Positions 53,381-64,000 of a DNA stretch of 64,000 nt are shown here, in pieces. The translations under genes were made by a program, and so were the position numbers. The DNA lies in NCBI GenBank assembly GCA_949130485.1, contig OX422186.1, positions 2,025,313-2,089,312 on the forward strand, read 5' to 3'. The notes beneath the pieces are model-generated. The model did no database searches, was not told the origin of the DNA, and saw nothing but the letters and a program-made list of their open reading frames with translations. Origin of the DNA: Agelas oroides. Its lineage: Eukaryota > Porifera > Demospongiae > Agelasida > Agelasidae. Position 1 is the first letter of the stretch; every line of letters begins with the position of its first letter.

Positions 53381-54943
53381 AGTACATTGCCTGCAGCTGA
53401 AGGTTTGGTGATCCGCCGTCCTGCTATAAAGGAGGGAATAAAACATGCTGAGATCAGAACTGCCCGAGGATATTCATCACTACCACAGTATCACAAGTGG
53501 GGTAAGAAATGAGATGACTACAAATACAGAAACCATGTGGGCAAGGGAGCAGACCAGCTTAGAAAGGTACATAATGATACTTCAAGCTGGTATTTGTTCG
53601 TTTTTAGTGATGATACTCTGTCAATCACGGGCAGCTAGAAAAGTCCTACTGAAAGCAAGATCTAGTGAACCTAGCCCTGAAGAAAAACTGTAAGATTTAC
53701 CGAAGAATGTTCCTTGTTTGTAACAACACTAGCCTTTATAACTATTCAATATTTACAGTGATTCTGCGCATAGTCCTCTGACCACACCAACTGACCAGCA
53801 AACCAACAGTGGTTCTATGTTTGGTAGTGGAGCTCCCAGAAACACACTCAGTGACATGCCCACCTTGAAAACTAACTTCATCAATGCAGCAGGTCCTCAA
53901 CGATTTTTCTTTTTACTAAACTAATCAGAATGGTTTCCTCTCACCGCAGGAAAAAAGCGGAAAGATGTGGAGTGTGTGATGGATGTGTCAGTGATGACTG
54001 CAAGAAATGTCGCTTCTGTCTGGATAAGCCTAAATATTGAGGGAATGGCACAATGAAGAAGTGTTGCACTAAGCGGCAATGTTCGAAATTGATTTGAAAG
54101 TCAATAGACCGTACCCATACATCTACACCAACCAAAGAATTGGTAAGTTCCCACTTATTAGTATACACACTGTACATTTTTGACTAGAGAGTCCACCACT
54201 ACTCCTGTCATATTATGCTCCATTTAGGACTGAAGCTATTTCTACCACCAGCCACAAATCAAAAGGTAGATGAGACTTAACCCATATGAAGTCACTGTAC
54301 ACAAACACACATACAATGTACACAAGCTGATATTGTGTTATCATTTTTTAACTTGCAGGGATCAGCAAGTGCCCAGGCTAAGAGTGATGACAATCAACCT
54401 ATATCCTTCCCCTCCTTCTTTCCTGTTCATCAGTTTTTACTTCAAAGCTTCTGCACAGTAAAGCAGATCAAGGCAATTGTCTATTCAGAGCTGTGGCATT
54501 CCACACCCTAGGTGATGAAGACAAACATGACGACATTCGCACTCTACTTGTGAGGTTTCAGAACCTGAACAAAGCCCTTTTTGAGAGCCAATTTATCCCC
54601 AATGCTAACGCAACATCATTTCATGACCACCTGTGGCCAGGTGTTTGGGGGACACAAGTGGAATTGATAGGCTACTGCAACACTGTTCCAAATTCCTGGC
54701 TATACCAATCTTAGTGGAACCAAACACCACTGGGAAGTTATCAAACCAATAGCCACCCCTGCCAATCTCAGAGATCCAGAGATAGTACAAGAAGACACTG
54801 TTGTAAACATGCACATCCCACATCACTTTGAACTCCGATACTCACACACTTCGACTGCATTGTTTCACAACCAGATAACTCACTCTGCACATCTTTTCCT
54901 GTTCTGTGTGGTACTGAACACTTCATGGATCTTACGTAGATAG
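53381..54943 (+). pseudogene. Decayed multi-exon gene with CXXC finger and OTU protease segments
   Basis: Probable exons are 53381-53501 (IRRPAIKEGIKHAEIRTARG), about 53635-53689 (KVLLKARSSEPSPEEKL), 53759-53892 (a serine/threonine-rich linker), 53950-54097 (CXXC) and 54357-54943 (OTU). The CXXC finger reads CGVCDGCVSDDCKKCRFC and MKKCCTKRQC, but a TGA replaces the glycine after KPKY. The OTU part has the catalytic DQGNCLFRA motif at 54466, WGTQVELI, and HHFELRY with the catalytic histidine near 54821, but a one-base shift near 54670 splits it. CXXC fingers bind unmethylated CpG and OTU enzymes cleave ubiquitin chains. The CXXC exon is also out of phase with the exon before it. It is either a dead host gene or part of a transposon that captured both domains. 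Confidence 0.6.
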
Positions 54944-55216
54944 CCTAGCCTAGCGCTAGCCAGCCTTCACAAACAATGATGGAATTCAAAATGATTATTA
55001 TTACATAATTCCAATAAACATTATCTTTGTTTTATATTACTAAGGTGTGCTGAAAATTTTACCGCATTAGGACATTTCTCATTATCCAATGGAACACTGG
55101 ACTACATACACTGCTGACAAATCTAGCTGTCATTGAAGGAAAAGTAAAACAGAATACATATCTGAAAATTAACTGTCTTGCTACATACACCCCTCTCCCC
55201 ATTCTTCTGCCCCCCT

Positions 55217-55219
55217 CCC

Positions 55220-55250
<31 letters not shown>

Positions 55251-55259
55251 ACACACACA
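55217..55259 (+). repeat. Poly-C run followed by (CA)n
   Basis: About 20 C are followed directly by eleven CA dinucleotides. Confidence 0.95.
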
Positions 55260-55588
55260 TTGTTATTGATCAACATGCGAGTCTTCTCAACTTCAGCAAT
55301 AGTGCACTGTACAGTTGACAGCACAGTCTCCCCACTAACTCATTACCCCGCGCGCGCATGCGCGAAGGGGTTAAGGAATCGCGTCTGTCTGTCTGTCTTC
55401 TGTCCAGTGAAAATTTTGAAATCTGAATATAGACAGGGTTAAATGATTTCTAAAACTGACAGTAGCATTGAAATTGTAAAAAAGTGACGTATGTGTACCT
55501 CGTACTCATAGGCAACAAAGTGGTTCTATCCTCCGCTTTTCCAACTCTTTTCTATTTAACGTCGGAATAGTCCGCCATTTTAATACGG

Positions 55589-55698
55589 TCAATACCTCGG
55601 ATACGGTAGAGTCCGGGTATACGCGCGAATCCGACACGTGTCTATCAATACCTCGGATACGGTGGAGTCCAGGCGTACGCAGACTCGACACGTGTCCG
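55589..55698 (+). promoter_or_regulatory. Two 50-60-bp direct repeats, each with a GACACGTGTC palindrome
   Basis: TCAATACCTCGGATACGGT begins each copy (55589 and about 55645), and each ends in GACACGTGTC or a close variant. CACGTG is the classic E-box bound by basic helix-loop-helix factors. The copies lie 100-200 bp before the ATG at 55800. A regulatory role is inferred from position only. Confidence 0.35.
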
Positions 55699-55799
55699 GT
55701 CTAGGAAAGCGAAGCTGTTCACAGCAAGGTGATTTTCTAGAAGCGTTTCTAGAAGCGTTTATACCAGCAAAGTGATTTCCGAAAAGCGCTTATACCAGC

Positions 55800-56075
55800 A
55801 TGGACCTCAGAAGAGACAGAAAGCGTTCCCTTAAATTTAGGGAAATGCTGGAAACTCAAGAAGACATACCTGGCATACTTCCAGTGAAAACCAAGCAATC
55901 ACTATGCAGTGCTCAAGTAATTGGTGTGTGTACTCTAAAGGCTAAAATTCTGTGTGTAGCCTGTAGCAATGGAGAGATAATTCTTTCAGATAGAAACCCA
56001 TCTCTTGGAACCTGCACTAGATGTGCAATCACAGTATTGGTGTCTGCCTGTGCTAAGGAAACCTCTTGCGGGTGA
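55800..56075 (+). CDS. Unrecognised frame with four-cysteine (zinc-ribbon-like) motif
   Basis: The frame begins MDLRRDRKRSLKFREM after a CpG-rich stretch. It contains CVAC and, about 18 residues later, CTRC, spacing that would suit a zinc ribbon such as those in replication-protein-A-like OB folds. It ends 15 residues after the second pair. No family can be named; it may be a fragment or a first exon. Confidence 0.35.
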   Translation: MDLRRDRKRSLKFREMLETQEDIPGILPVKTKQSLCSAQVIGVCTLKAKILCVACSNGEIILSDRNPSLGTCTRCAITVLVSACAKETSCG

Positions 56076-57349
56076 CACTGGTTATAGTGTTGTTGTCATA
56101 CTCGCAATCAAAGGTGGCGGCTGTTAGAAGCTTCTCCTCAGTTACGTCTTCCTCATTTGCTCCTGCTGTAGTAGCAAGCTGCTCACCATTGACCGTCAAA
56201 TAATGGCAAAAGGTCTGGGATTTGATAACAAGGTCAGCTGAATCACTTGTACCTAGCAACGATTGAAACTCAAACTTGACACACTAAACCCTTACTTATT
56301 GTGTACTTGCATCAATATCAACACAATGATGATACAATGTGATTATTATGCGCTAATCGTTTACAGTAGGCCAACTGGCGCGAGGGGTATGTGCTCTACA
56401 GAGCTCTAGTATTAATACTAATTTGGCTCTTCAATATCTGAGCCTCAACTTTTGTGTGGTATGTGCTATAAAGGAACTCTTGCGGTGTAACAGAGTAGCT
56501 CTGTCTACATTCATAGGAGTAGGAAACTGGGGGAGGTAGTGGGGGCACATGTCAACATGCAAAAAGTTGGGGGGGGGGGGGGGGGGGGGGGGGGCATTGC
56601 CCCACTGCTATACTAGACAAATTGGCCTATAATATATTCATGTCACTATTCCTTTTCAACTTGATCACAGATTTGGCTGTTGGCTGAGCAGCAGCGTCGT
56701 TCAAATCCACAATTGTTTGATGTACCTTCAACTTCGGGGCCAAGTGACACGAAATGCAATGTTTACGCATACCCTGGCTTGCATGCTCTTGTCTAGCTGC
56801 CAATCCGCGATCACTACACTGAAAGGGCTCTTCTAGTAGCTGTTTTGGTCCGAAATAGCCTCAGAAGCAATCTCAAAGCATCTAATTTCAAAATTTTTTA
56901 TTGGGGCCATGCCTCCAGACCCCGTAGCTGCTGCAAGCTTATAGTTTATGTACGCATACAACTGTTACTCAGCCCACACAGTCTGAACTACCTTCCGATA
57001 CCCCACTGCATGTAGTTACTGGGCTAGAGAATTAGTTGCTAAAACATGCATATGGTGAGTCAAATTACTCTATATTCTTGGCTATGGATTATACTATACC
57101 ATCACAACATATGCCAGCCCAGGAAGCACACCTCCATGCAGTGATCCAAGAGTGAAACAGGAGTATCCATACACAGTTACATTGAAATTCCATTTGCTGA
57201 CGATGTCATCAAAGTTGCCATAATCATGGAATTTGAATAGATTCAGTTACCTAGCTATAGAAGCAGATACATCTCGGTGATAAAACAGTTATAGCACAGC
57301 TTCTTTGGGTTGTACAGGATATATGTATTTAGTTAGTTAAATTTTCATT
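56076..57349. other. Intergenic with long poly-G
   Basis: It includes a 26-base G tract at 56569-56594 just before GCATTGCCCC, resembling the G-rich repeat ends elsewhere. No gene is recognised. Confidence 0.5.
56569..56594 (+). repeat. Poly-G tract (26 G)
   Basis: An uninterrupted G run, the longest of several in the window. Confidence 0.95.
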
Positions 57350-58865
57350 TTTAACAGGAAAAGTCCCTTCAGCCTGAAGGCTGGTCCACCAGGGAGTCCT
57401 GCATGACAAGTACAAACAACAACAATTTAGACTATAATAATATTACAAGTTATAAAAAATATATATCTACTATAAATCCTGTATAATTAGTCATTGTTCT
57501 AACTATAACTTGTCCAGGAGGTAGTTCTTCAAACATCTCTTGAAATTGTCCACTGAGCCCAGTTCCTTTAGTTCAACTGGCAGTTTGTTCCACTCCCATG
57601 CTCCTTTAAATGTAAATGACCTCCTGAAGAACTCAGTTTTTACCAAAGTCAGAAACAAGTTGTTGCTGCCACGTGTTTTGAAGTTCCCAATCTCCGCATT
57701 TGTTTTAAATCTATCACGCAAACATTGAGGGGCCTGCTTTCTTAAACACCTGTGCACCAATACCATGCGGAACATCTCTCTTCTAGTGCTTAGAGGCATC
57801 CAGTTCAGTCTTTTCCTAAGACCTTCACTCGGAGTTCTGGGAGGTTGTGACAGGATGAGTCTCATGCCATAATTTTGAATCCTGTCAAGTCTGAGTTGCA
57901 ACGCTAATGAGCACTCCTGCCAAACAACAGAGCAGTAGTCTAGGTGCGGCTGCACGAGTGCACAAAATATTCTCTTCTTTGTCGAACTTGGAAGGACATT
58001 TCTCAATCGCTTCAACTTTGCAAGCCCTGCAAAGCACTTCCTCCTCACTGCCTCCACCTGGTCTTGCCATGTTAGACCGTCATCAATCCAGACTCCTAAG
58101 TATTTCACCTTCTTACTTCTTGCAACCTTCGTGCCTCCCATTCTTACATCCACCTGCTCCAATTCCTGTAACCTCCGCCTTCTACTCAGCAGCAACATCT
58201 GGGTCTTTTCTTCATTGAGCCTGAGTTTGTTATCAATCACCCACTTTGCCACTCCCTCTAAGTCACTAGTAAGACCATCTTCCAAGCCACGTACATCCTT
58301 ACTCACAAGAGAGAGTGTTGTATCATCAGCATACTGTTGAACAAAACAGTGTTGGACAGCTTGAGGGAGATCATTTGCATAGATTATGAACAGCAGTGGC
58401 CCCAAAATTGAGCCCTGTGGTACCCCTCTTCTGATGGTAGCCCAGTCAGACTTAGCATTCTCAACACATACTCTCTGCCTTCTTTCGTACAAATAATCTG
58501 TAAACCACTTCAGCTCCTTTCCTCTAACACCATATTTTGCCATTTTCAACAACAGTAATGAGTGGTCCACCATGTCAAAAGCCTTACTAAAATCCAAATA
58601 AACAGCCCCCACCACTTTGCCCTCATCCATTGCCTTTCTCCATCCATCAACCATATTTACTAGCACATCCTGTGTAGAGTGCCCTGGTCTGAAACCAAAT
58701 TGATTTGGCTCTAAAATGTTGTTAAGGTGAAGGAAAGTATACAGCTGTTTGTGTATCAACCTCTCAAATACCTTGGCAACAACTGGTAATACAGAAACCG
58801 GTCTATAGTTCACTACAATCTCGCTATCACCCCCTTTAGGCACAGGTGTTGTGTTTGTACTAGGG
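57350..58865 (-). mobile_element. 5'-truncated CR1/L2-like LINE insertion
   Basis: The insertion carries the reverse transcriptase half of ORF2 and a 3' untranslated region with the hairpin CCAGCCTTCAGGCTGAAGGG, ending in short TTAACTAACT-type repeats near 57350. The 5' cut near 58862 is abrupt, as expected from incomplete reverse transcription. The coding part is unbroken, so the insertion is relatively young. Confidence 0.85.
57503..58862 (-). CDS. Non-LTR reverse transcriptase (ORF2 C-terminal part)
   Basis: The frame of about 450 codons starts inside the domain. The visible blocks are NYRPVSVLPVVAKVFERL, QFGFRPGHSTQDVL, GAVYLDFSKAFDMVDH (catalytic aspartate), RRGVPQGSILGPLLF, QQYADDTTL (the YADD active site) and KVKYLGVWIDD. 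The C-terminal thumb-like region has HLDYCSVVW and RLNWMPLSTRR. This order and wording fit the CR1/L2/jockey group. The enzyme copies LINE RNA into DNA at a nicked target. There is no internal stop, but the endonuclease and the natural start are missing. The frame ends LLDKL with a stop at 57503. Confidence 0.93.
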
Positions 58866-60242
58866 CTAAGGCAGTATTACAGCCCTGGAACCCATTATAT
58901 CACTCCAGTTCTTTAATCATCAAACTACTATAATAATACTTACTGATAAATAAGGCGAAACCCATGTGTAATCATATATGAGTTGACAAATAATGAATGC
59001 ATGGAAATATCATTTTTAAGTGTTTTCATGGTGCTAGGGTTATCTTGATGACTGTTGCAACTTTAAGTACGTACAAATACTGACGGTTGCAACTTTCAGT
59101 AGGTATAAATACCGACAGTTGCAACTTTAGGTAGCTCGTATGGACTACCCCAAACATGAACGTGCACCACTTTGCAGCATATCGCAAGAGAGAAACAGCC
59201 AGTTTGAAATTCAATTTGCCGATGAAGGAGTCAATCAAAGTTGCCATATAGTGATGCAGCTTGCTTTCACTATGTGTAGTAGTTACCTGGCTGTCTAAAG
59301 CAGTTTAATTGGGGCGAGCGCAGCGAGCCCCACACTTGTGGTGAAAACGGAAATCTATATGGTACGTGCGTATTCCATTCTGCCCTATTTGTGCGCGATG
59401 CAATATTTCCACATAGCTGTTGGACTCTTGCTCAAGAGGTAGGACAGAAAGGCTGCACAGTGCAAATCAATGCCAGGGACTTGAAAACGGTGAGGAAAGG
59501 GAGGCACAACTAGCAAGACGGAGACTGAGTAAATACCTAGTCCAACCCTTTGCAAAGACTGTATCCTTTTTCAATTCTTACTTTGTAAGCTCTGTGAAAC
59601 TATGGAACTCTTAAGCTTTACCTAATGAAGTAGTATTATGTAATGATGTTAGTTCTTTTAAGAGTAATGTTAAATTGAAGCTTTTACTTGTTCCAGGTGT
59701 CATATATCTATGATTCCCCTAATTAAACGTGGTGTGATAAGTGAACAAGATCAATAGGGCACCATGCACCATCACAGTCCTCATAAGCTGAATGGTATCC
59801 TCATAAGTGGCCATCCATAGCATTCGGCTATAAATACAATTTCAAAACTATGCTGTCATTCCGCCCAACCCTAGAACTTATGCCACCCCCAATGCGGAAT
59901 GCGCGCGTACGCCGCTGCGATGGAAGGACGCGCGTAAATAAATCAGAGCTCGAGAGTTCACCAGTTGTCCTTCTCACCCCACCTGCTGTTCTGTCAACCT
60001 TAGTACTTTCTCTCGTGGGAATTCAAAGTCAGCTGGGATAGCAAATGCATACGCGCGTGGACAGCCAAAAATCAGATGCAATGCTCCGCGAGCCATGTAC
60101 ATGTAGCTACTACTCTGCTTCTGTCCCAAAATGGCCTCAGAAGCAATCTCTATGCTGAACTGCACTAGTCAGCATTCTCGGCCAGCAAACACCCGTTCAG
60201 AGCCCAAATCGCCTTCACTGCCAGAAATGGAGCCCCTGCAAG
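58866..60242. other. Intergenic, no secure gene
   Basis: Contains the 32-bp repeats at 59054-59130. Open frames at 59420 and 59850 are not recognisable. Confidence 0.45.
59054..59130 (+). repeat. 32-bp tandem repeat, about 2.5 copies
   Basis: GTTGCAACTTT starts at 59054, 59086 and 59118, separated by AGTA..TA.AAATAC-like words. Confidence 0.88.
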
Positions 60243-60990
60243 GAGAGAGTAGCGTTTTCTAAACCCATTTGTGCTCTGCCTGCTTATATTTTTGTGGTCA
60301 GCAACTTCCTTTTCTTGACACTGTCTCACATCTTGGTCATCTTCATCACAATCTCAGTGATGTTCAAGATATTAACTTCAAATTGCGCGACATGGTCAGG
60401 AAGGCTAACTGTCTATTTGCTACCTTTCCAAGAGTTGGTCCACATATCTTGACTCGTTTATTTCAGTCCTACTGTCTTTCTCTTTATGGCTCCGGTCTAT
60501 GGTCACTTTCTTCCCCCGCTCTTCAAAATATCGAAGTTGCCTTTAATAAGATTCTTCACAGAATTTGGAGTCTCCCCCCTCGTAGTCACTCTCGTATTGT
60601 TCATTTAGTTGCTAATCTTCGCAGCCTATTCAATGTCATCTATCGCCGTTCTAAATCTCTCCTCTTTGCTGCCTCCCAGTGCCCTTCTCTGTTTGTTCGT
60701 ACCGTCTTTTATGATTCCTCTCTCTACTGTTTCTCTTTCTGTGGATATAATAACATGTTTAGCAACCGTCATATCAAGCAGTATTACGCTGAAGACTTCA
60801 TTTGCGCTGCAGTTATTAGAGCCCTATGTCATCCAGTTGCTGACTGATACTGAACTGATCATCCGAACCATATCGTGTGACTATAGTAGCTATTTTTTTT
60901 GCTACTCCTCATATTGGTGTGTTGTATATATACATAATAATAATAATAATAAGTGTTGCCATTCAGTAACAGGAAGATGAAGATTAAATG
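60243..60990 (+). mobile_element. LINE ORF2 C-terminal fragment with (TAA)n tail
   Basis: A + strand frame (60269-60847) reads MVRKANCLFATFPRVGP, LFQSYCLSLYGSGLWSLS and then AFNKILHRIWSLPPRSHS. This is the conserved post-reverse-transcriptase region of several LINE clades ('YCxxLYGSxLW', 'RxxxxLPxxxxS'). It starts abruptly near 60243 and ends after the stop in a run of TAATAA near 60936. It is a separate, 5'-truncated insertion from a different LINE family than the one at 57350. Confidence 0.75.
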
Positions 60991-61022
60991 TCTATAAAAA
61001 TTCAGTATGGGGTACACACATG

Positions 61023-61369
61023 CAGTGGCGTAGCCAGGACATCGCCGATGCTAGGGCACAGCATGGGCACACTACGTTAATTTGTACGAAATTTTTGGAC
61101 TCCCAGGTCGGTTCTGAGGCCATATGGTAGTGCAGTGTACGTCAAACTTGCGCGCGTACGGTGAGCGTATACGAGACTCGTAATTCTGTGGATATACATA
61201 CCAATACTGCGCCGTTCGATTTCAAGATGGTTTAGCGCCCGATTCGCGATCGACAACGATACTATCAGCGCCGATAATTCGCATGCATATACTTACACTG
61301 ACTGGTAGGGTACGGCCTCTAGTTGCTAGGGCACGTGCCCCAGTGTGCCCCAGCCTGGCTACGCCACTG
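61023..61369. mobile_element. 347-bp MITE, CAGTGGCGTAGCCAGG ends
   Basis: CAGTGGCGTAGCCAGG on the left is matched by CCTGGCTACGCCACTG on the right. The same type of end bounds the 31345-33868 element. The interior contains GCTAGGGCAC words in both orientations. Confidence 0.88.
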
Positions 61370-61420
61370 CACACATGCTGTTGTGGCTGCTTCCTCTTGG
61401 GTTGAAGTGCACTTCCCTTA

Positions 61421-62224
61421 GGCCACTCCAAATGAGACTATAATTTCCCGTCCTCCGCCCGCCCCCTCTGGGCGAATTTTTTTTTTGGACGAGGTTTGAG
61501 AACTTAGTCGCAAAACGACGGAAAATTAATGACAGAGTTGTACCCATTCTGGTAGCTTTACGTAATTGGAATGACGTAATATGCCTGTCAAGATCCGAGA
61601 AAGTCGCTGAGTTTGCCCGGTGTGTTGTTCCTTGACGTCTGAAGTTGACAAGACTGTGTCAAAAGTCGTGATTTACCCACACAAAGTGAGAGGTTGAACT
61701 TCGAAGCATTTTCTATCAGCAAAGTACCGCTTTTCAAGGCCTGCTGATAATTTACTTACTAAATACAGCACTGAAACGTTGGGTCTGTTGCCTTGGCTTT
61801 CGCTTCCATCCTACTATCTGGCATAGCTACCATTGGCATCAATACTTGATTTTAGCATTGTAATTTTACTCTGCGATCTGAACTCTTGGAATCAACTGTT
61901 TTCTAAGCATCAATCTACCGCGCCAGTTGACCATTATGATTCTAAATATCTACGTAGACTAGCATTAACGAACTAGACTCGTGCAAAGCAGACAGTACCA
62001 ACGTCGCCCGATTCAGTAGAACGCTAATAGTGTGAATGTGTTCGACAGCTCCAGGATGCGTCCCCCTGACATTCCGGCGCAGTTAATTGACATTGGTTTT
62101 TCCCGCACGAATTCATTGCGCTTATAATGAAATTCATTGTAATGGTTAACGGTAATAGACCGCCCGCCCGCACGTAAAATGACAGAAGTCAGGACGGGAA
62201 ACTATAGTCTAATTTGGAGTGGCC
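61421..62224. mobile_element. 804-bp Harbinger-like element, TTA target duplication
   Basis: GGCCACTCCAAATGAGACTA on the left matches, inverted, TAGTCTAATTTGGAGTGGCC on the right. Both flanks are TTA. The interior from 61477 to about 61905 is homologous to the arms and body of the 31345-33868 element, although the outer ends differ. Confidence 0.82.
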
Positions 62225-62860
62225 TTATTCATATTCTCATTCATGTCTGATTAGCACCTTCTGGTTCCTTCCTCTCAGGTTGAAGTTCACCTGCAGAGAC
62301 CCCCTTAATTATATTCTTAAGGTAGTCTGACTTGTGTGGTGAATCACTCACAGCCATGATGTTATCAGAGGGGGTCAGAAAGGCCAATTGCATGGCTCAG
62401 GTTGAAGTTCACTTGTACCTATAGTGACTCACACACATCCTCATTTGTCAGACTGCCCATTGTGGCTGTTTCCTCATAGCAGAAGGAAGAGTACTACATG
62501 TTTCTTTCAGTAACAGGAAGATGAGTTCACTAGCTGATTGCTCATTGGGCCACTGAATGTGGTCATATACCTAGCTAGTTATTCTTGGTATGCAGTGAGT
62601 GACTCTAATAAGTGTTGCCATTCAGTAACAGGAAAATTCAAACATACTCATGTATCATTCCACTTATACATAGCTGGTGCTGTTATAATAGGTCATCAAC
62701 TCACGACTGCCAAGCTGATATATAAGTTGATTTTTATGAATTGCTGGTGACTACTAGCTGGTTCTTCGACTACTGGTTTCTTCGACTACTGGTTCTTCAA
62801 CGGTAACAGCTGAGCGCTCGAGCTGGCCGCTTTCTGCGGGGGACCTCTCGGAAGCCTAGG
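62225..62860. other. Intergenic with short repeated words
   Basis: GTGTTGCCATTCAGTAACAG occurs near 62612, with a partial copy near 62509 and another copy at 60953. GGTTGAAGTTCAC occurs near 62279 and 62400. It may be the 5' region of the LINE that follows. Confidence 0.45.
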
Positions 62861-62980
62861 TGACTCCCACCCTGCATGAAAAAGAACCCCCAACGGTGAC
62901 CTCCTTCCATGGAGACCTCTTCATGGGGCAGCAATCCAGTTTAAACCAACCTGTAAGTGCTTGTAGACTTAGTCACAGCT

Positions 62981-64000
62981 ATGTACTGTCATCACAAAAA
63001 GGCGCAACCGCCTGTCGAGACATGCGAAGAGCAATGCTCAGGGGTAGAGCCTACTGGTAGGGTATTACAGGTAACATGTGGCCAAAATAGGGCAGAATTT
63101 CATGTCCACAAGATGCGTATGACAGGAAAATCAGTGGGAAAGTGTGTTCTATTCCAATCCAAATGGGTTAGCCCCACAGAGTTTGAGAACATGTCAGGAG
63201 TACACCCCACAAAGTGGAGGAAAAGTATCAAATACAAAGGGGAACCTATCGGAGATTGGCTAGCCAAACACCAACAACATCATAGTCTCAACCCATTCCA
63301 GGATAGCCAGAAGCCCCAAGAGCTAACCAACCCACAACACACACAGCTGGAACAAACACCTGCAAAAGAAAACAATGGAAACAATGGCCAGCTATTGATG
63401 GAATCCCAGGATTCCAGTACACAGAATGACCTCCCAGGAGTTGTCAGAAAGATGGGTGAAATGATGGACAGAATGTCTTCTAAGATAGAAGCACTTAGCT
63501 ACTCAAGAGGTGATGGACCAGGAAACAAGACACAAAAAATGCTACCAAAGAGTTGCGCAGAATAATTCAAGAACAAGATGCCAAGATTGCACAGCTAGAG
63601 GATCAGATACAAAATCAAGTCTCTAGTCCTCAACCTCCCCCTGTTCCTGCACCTCCCAAAAGCTATGCCCAAGTCACAACTGAGAAAAAGCTGCAGGATT
63701 TGGAAGACAAAGTGATCAGTCTAACCTCCAAACAAGTTTCCCTGGAAAGAGAGAGAGATAAATTGCAGCGTAAATGCAACATTGTCATTGGTAATTTGGA
63801 GGAGAGTGGTAACTCTACTGAAGACAGAGAGAAAGTGGTTGAGATTTTGCAGGGCAAACTAAATGTGGAGTTCAGTCCACTGGATATGAGAAGAGTGGGA
63901 AAGAAAACAGAAGGAAAGGCTCGCATTATCCTTGTCAAGTTTGAAACAGAACAAGAGAAAATACAACTACTCAAGAAGGCACCTGCATTAAAAGGCTCAA
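62981..64000 (+). CDS. LINE-type ORF1 with SAND domain, coiled coil and RRM-like region (partial)
   Basis: From the ATG at 62981 the frame encodes a SAND domain at about 63065-63265 (LQVTCGQNRAEFHVHKMRM, WVSPTEFENMSGV, KWRKSIKYKGEPIGDWL), then a glutamine/asparagine-rich linker. It stops at 63563-63565. A second frame, one base back from an A6 run near 63535, continues as a coiled coil (ELRRIIQEQDAKIAQLE), a proline-rich stretch and another coiled coil. It ends in an RRM-like ORF1 core (NIVIGNLEESGNSTEDREK, RARIILVKFE-type strand) running off the window. SAND domains bind DNA through a KWK-type loop, seen here as KWRK. ORF1 proteins coat LINE RNA. The one-base break may be a mutation, a sequencing error or recoding. 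Confidence 0.75.

Larger units (their letters stand above)
54944..55799. other. Intergenic, partly CpG-rich
   Basis: It contains the poly-C/CA microsatellite and, from 55340 on, a CpG-rich stretch (CGCGCGCGCATGCGCG near 55350) with the tandem repeats at 55589-55698. This could be a promoter for the frame at 55800. Confidence 0.4.

Overview
The window is eukaryotic and looks like an early-branching invertebrate animal, most plausibly a sponge. The evidence is a Death-domain/NACHT/leucine-rich-repeat immune receptor with one repeat per exon, a tyrosine-kinase-like kinase whose activation segment (LPPEA, then YDSSLDIFSFG) resembles expanded sponge kinases, ordinary GT-AG introns, and a dense load of DIRS, LINE, hAT, MULE, SINE and MITE sequence. 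The phylum is inferred and a cnidarian or other invertebrate is not excluded. No rRNA, CRISPR or bacterial operon structure is visible; the only tRNA-like sequence is the head of a SINE.

Left part (1-6100, + strand): eight exons of a HELZ-like superfamily 1 helicase C-terminus run, with every splice phase matching, into one large exon with a complete protein kinase domain. This suggests a helicase-kinase fusion gene. The kinase exon is interrupted in its catalytic loop by ten tandem copies of an 86-bp unit copied from the exon itself.

Transposon block (6955-12400): a decayed minus-strand DIRS-1-like retrotransposon with inverted terminal repeats, an internal complementary region, tyrosine recombinase and RNase H remnants. 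It is interrupted by a MULE-like element with an 8-bp target duplication and a FLYWCH finger, and followed by a Gypsy protease remnant.

Centre (13421-37953, - strand): a single NLR gene. A Death-like domain exon, an exon coding one predicted transmembrane helix, a 1.6-kb NACHT exon and eight leucine-rich-repeat exons join in phase. Its long introns are filled with MITEs, a SINE, perfect hairpins and a 2.5-kb inverted-repeat element. A decayed hAT transposon lies just upstream, and the first coding exon was not found.

Right part (40700-64000): mostly nested inverted-repeat elements, with PHD-finger remnants, a LINE-like open frame with a 2A ribosome-skipping motif (DVELNPGP), a decayed multi-exon gene with CXXC zinc-finger and OTU-protease segments, two LINE ORF2 fragments, and at the right edge a LINE-type ORF1 carrying a SAND domain. 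Most coordinates were counted by hand and may be off by one or two bases.
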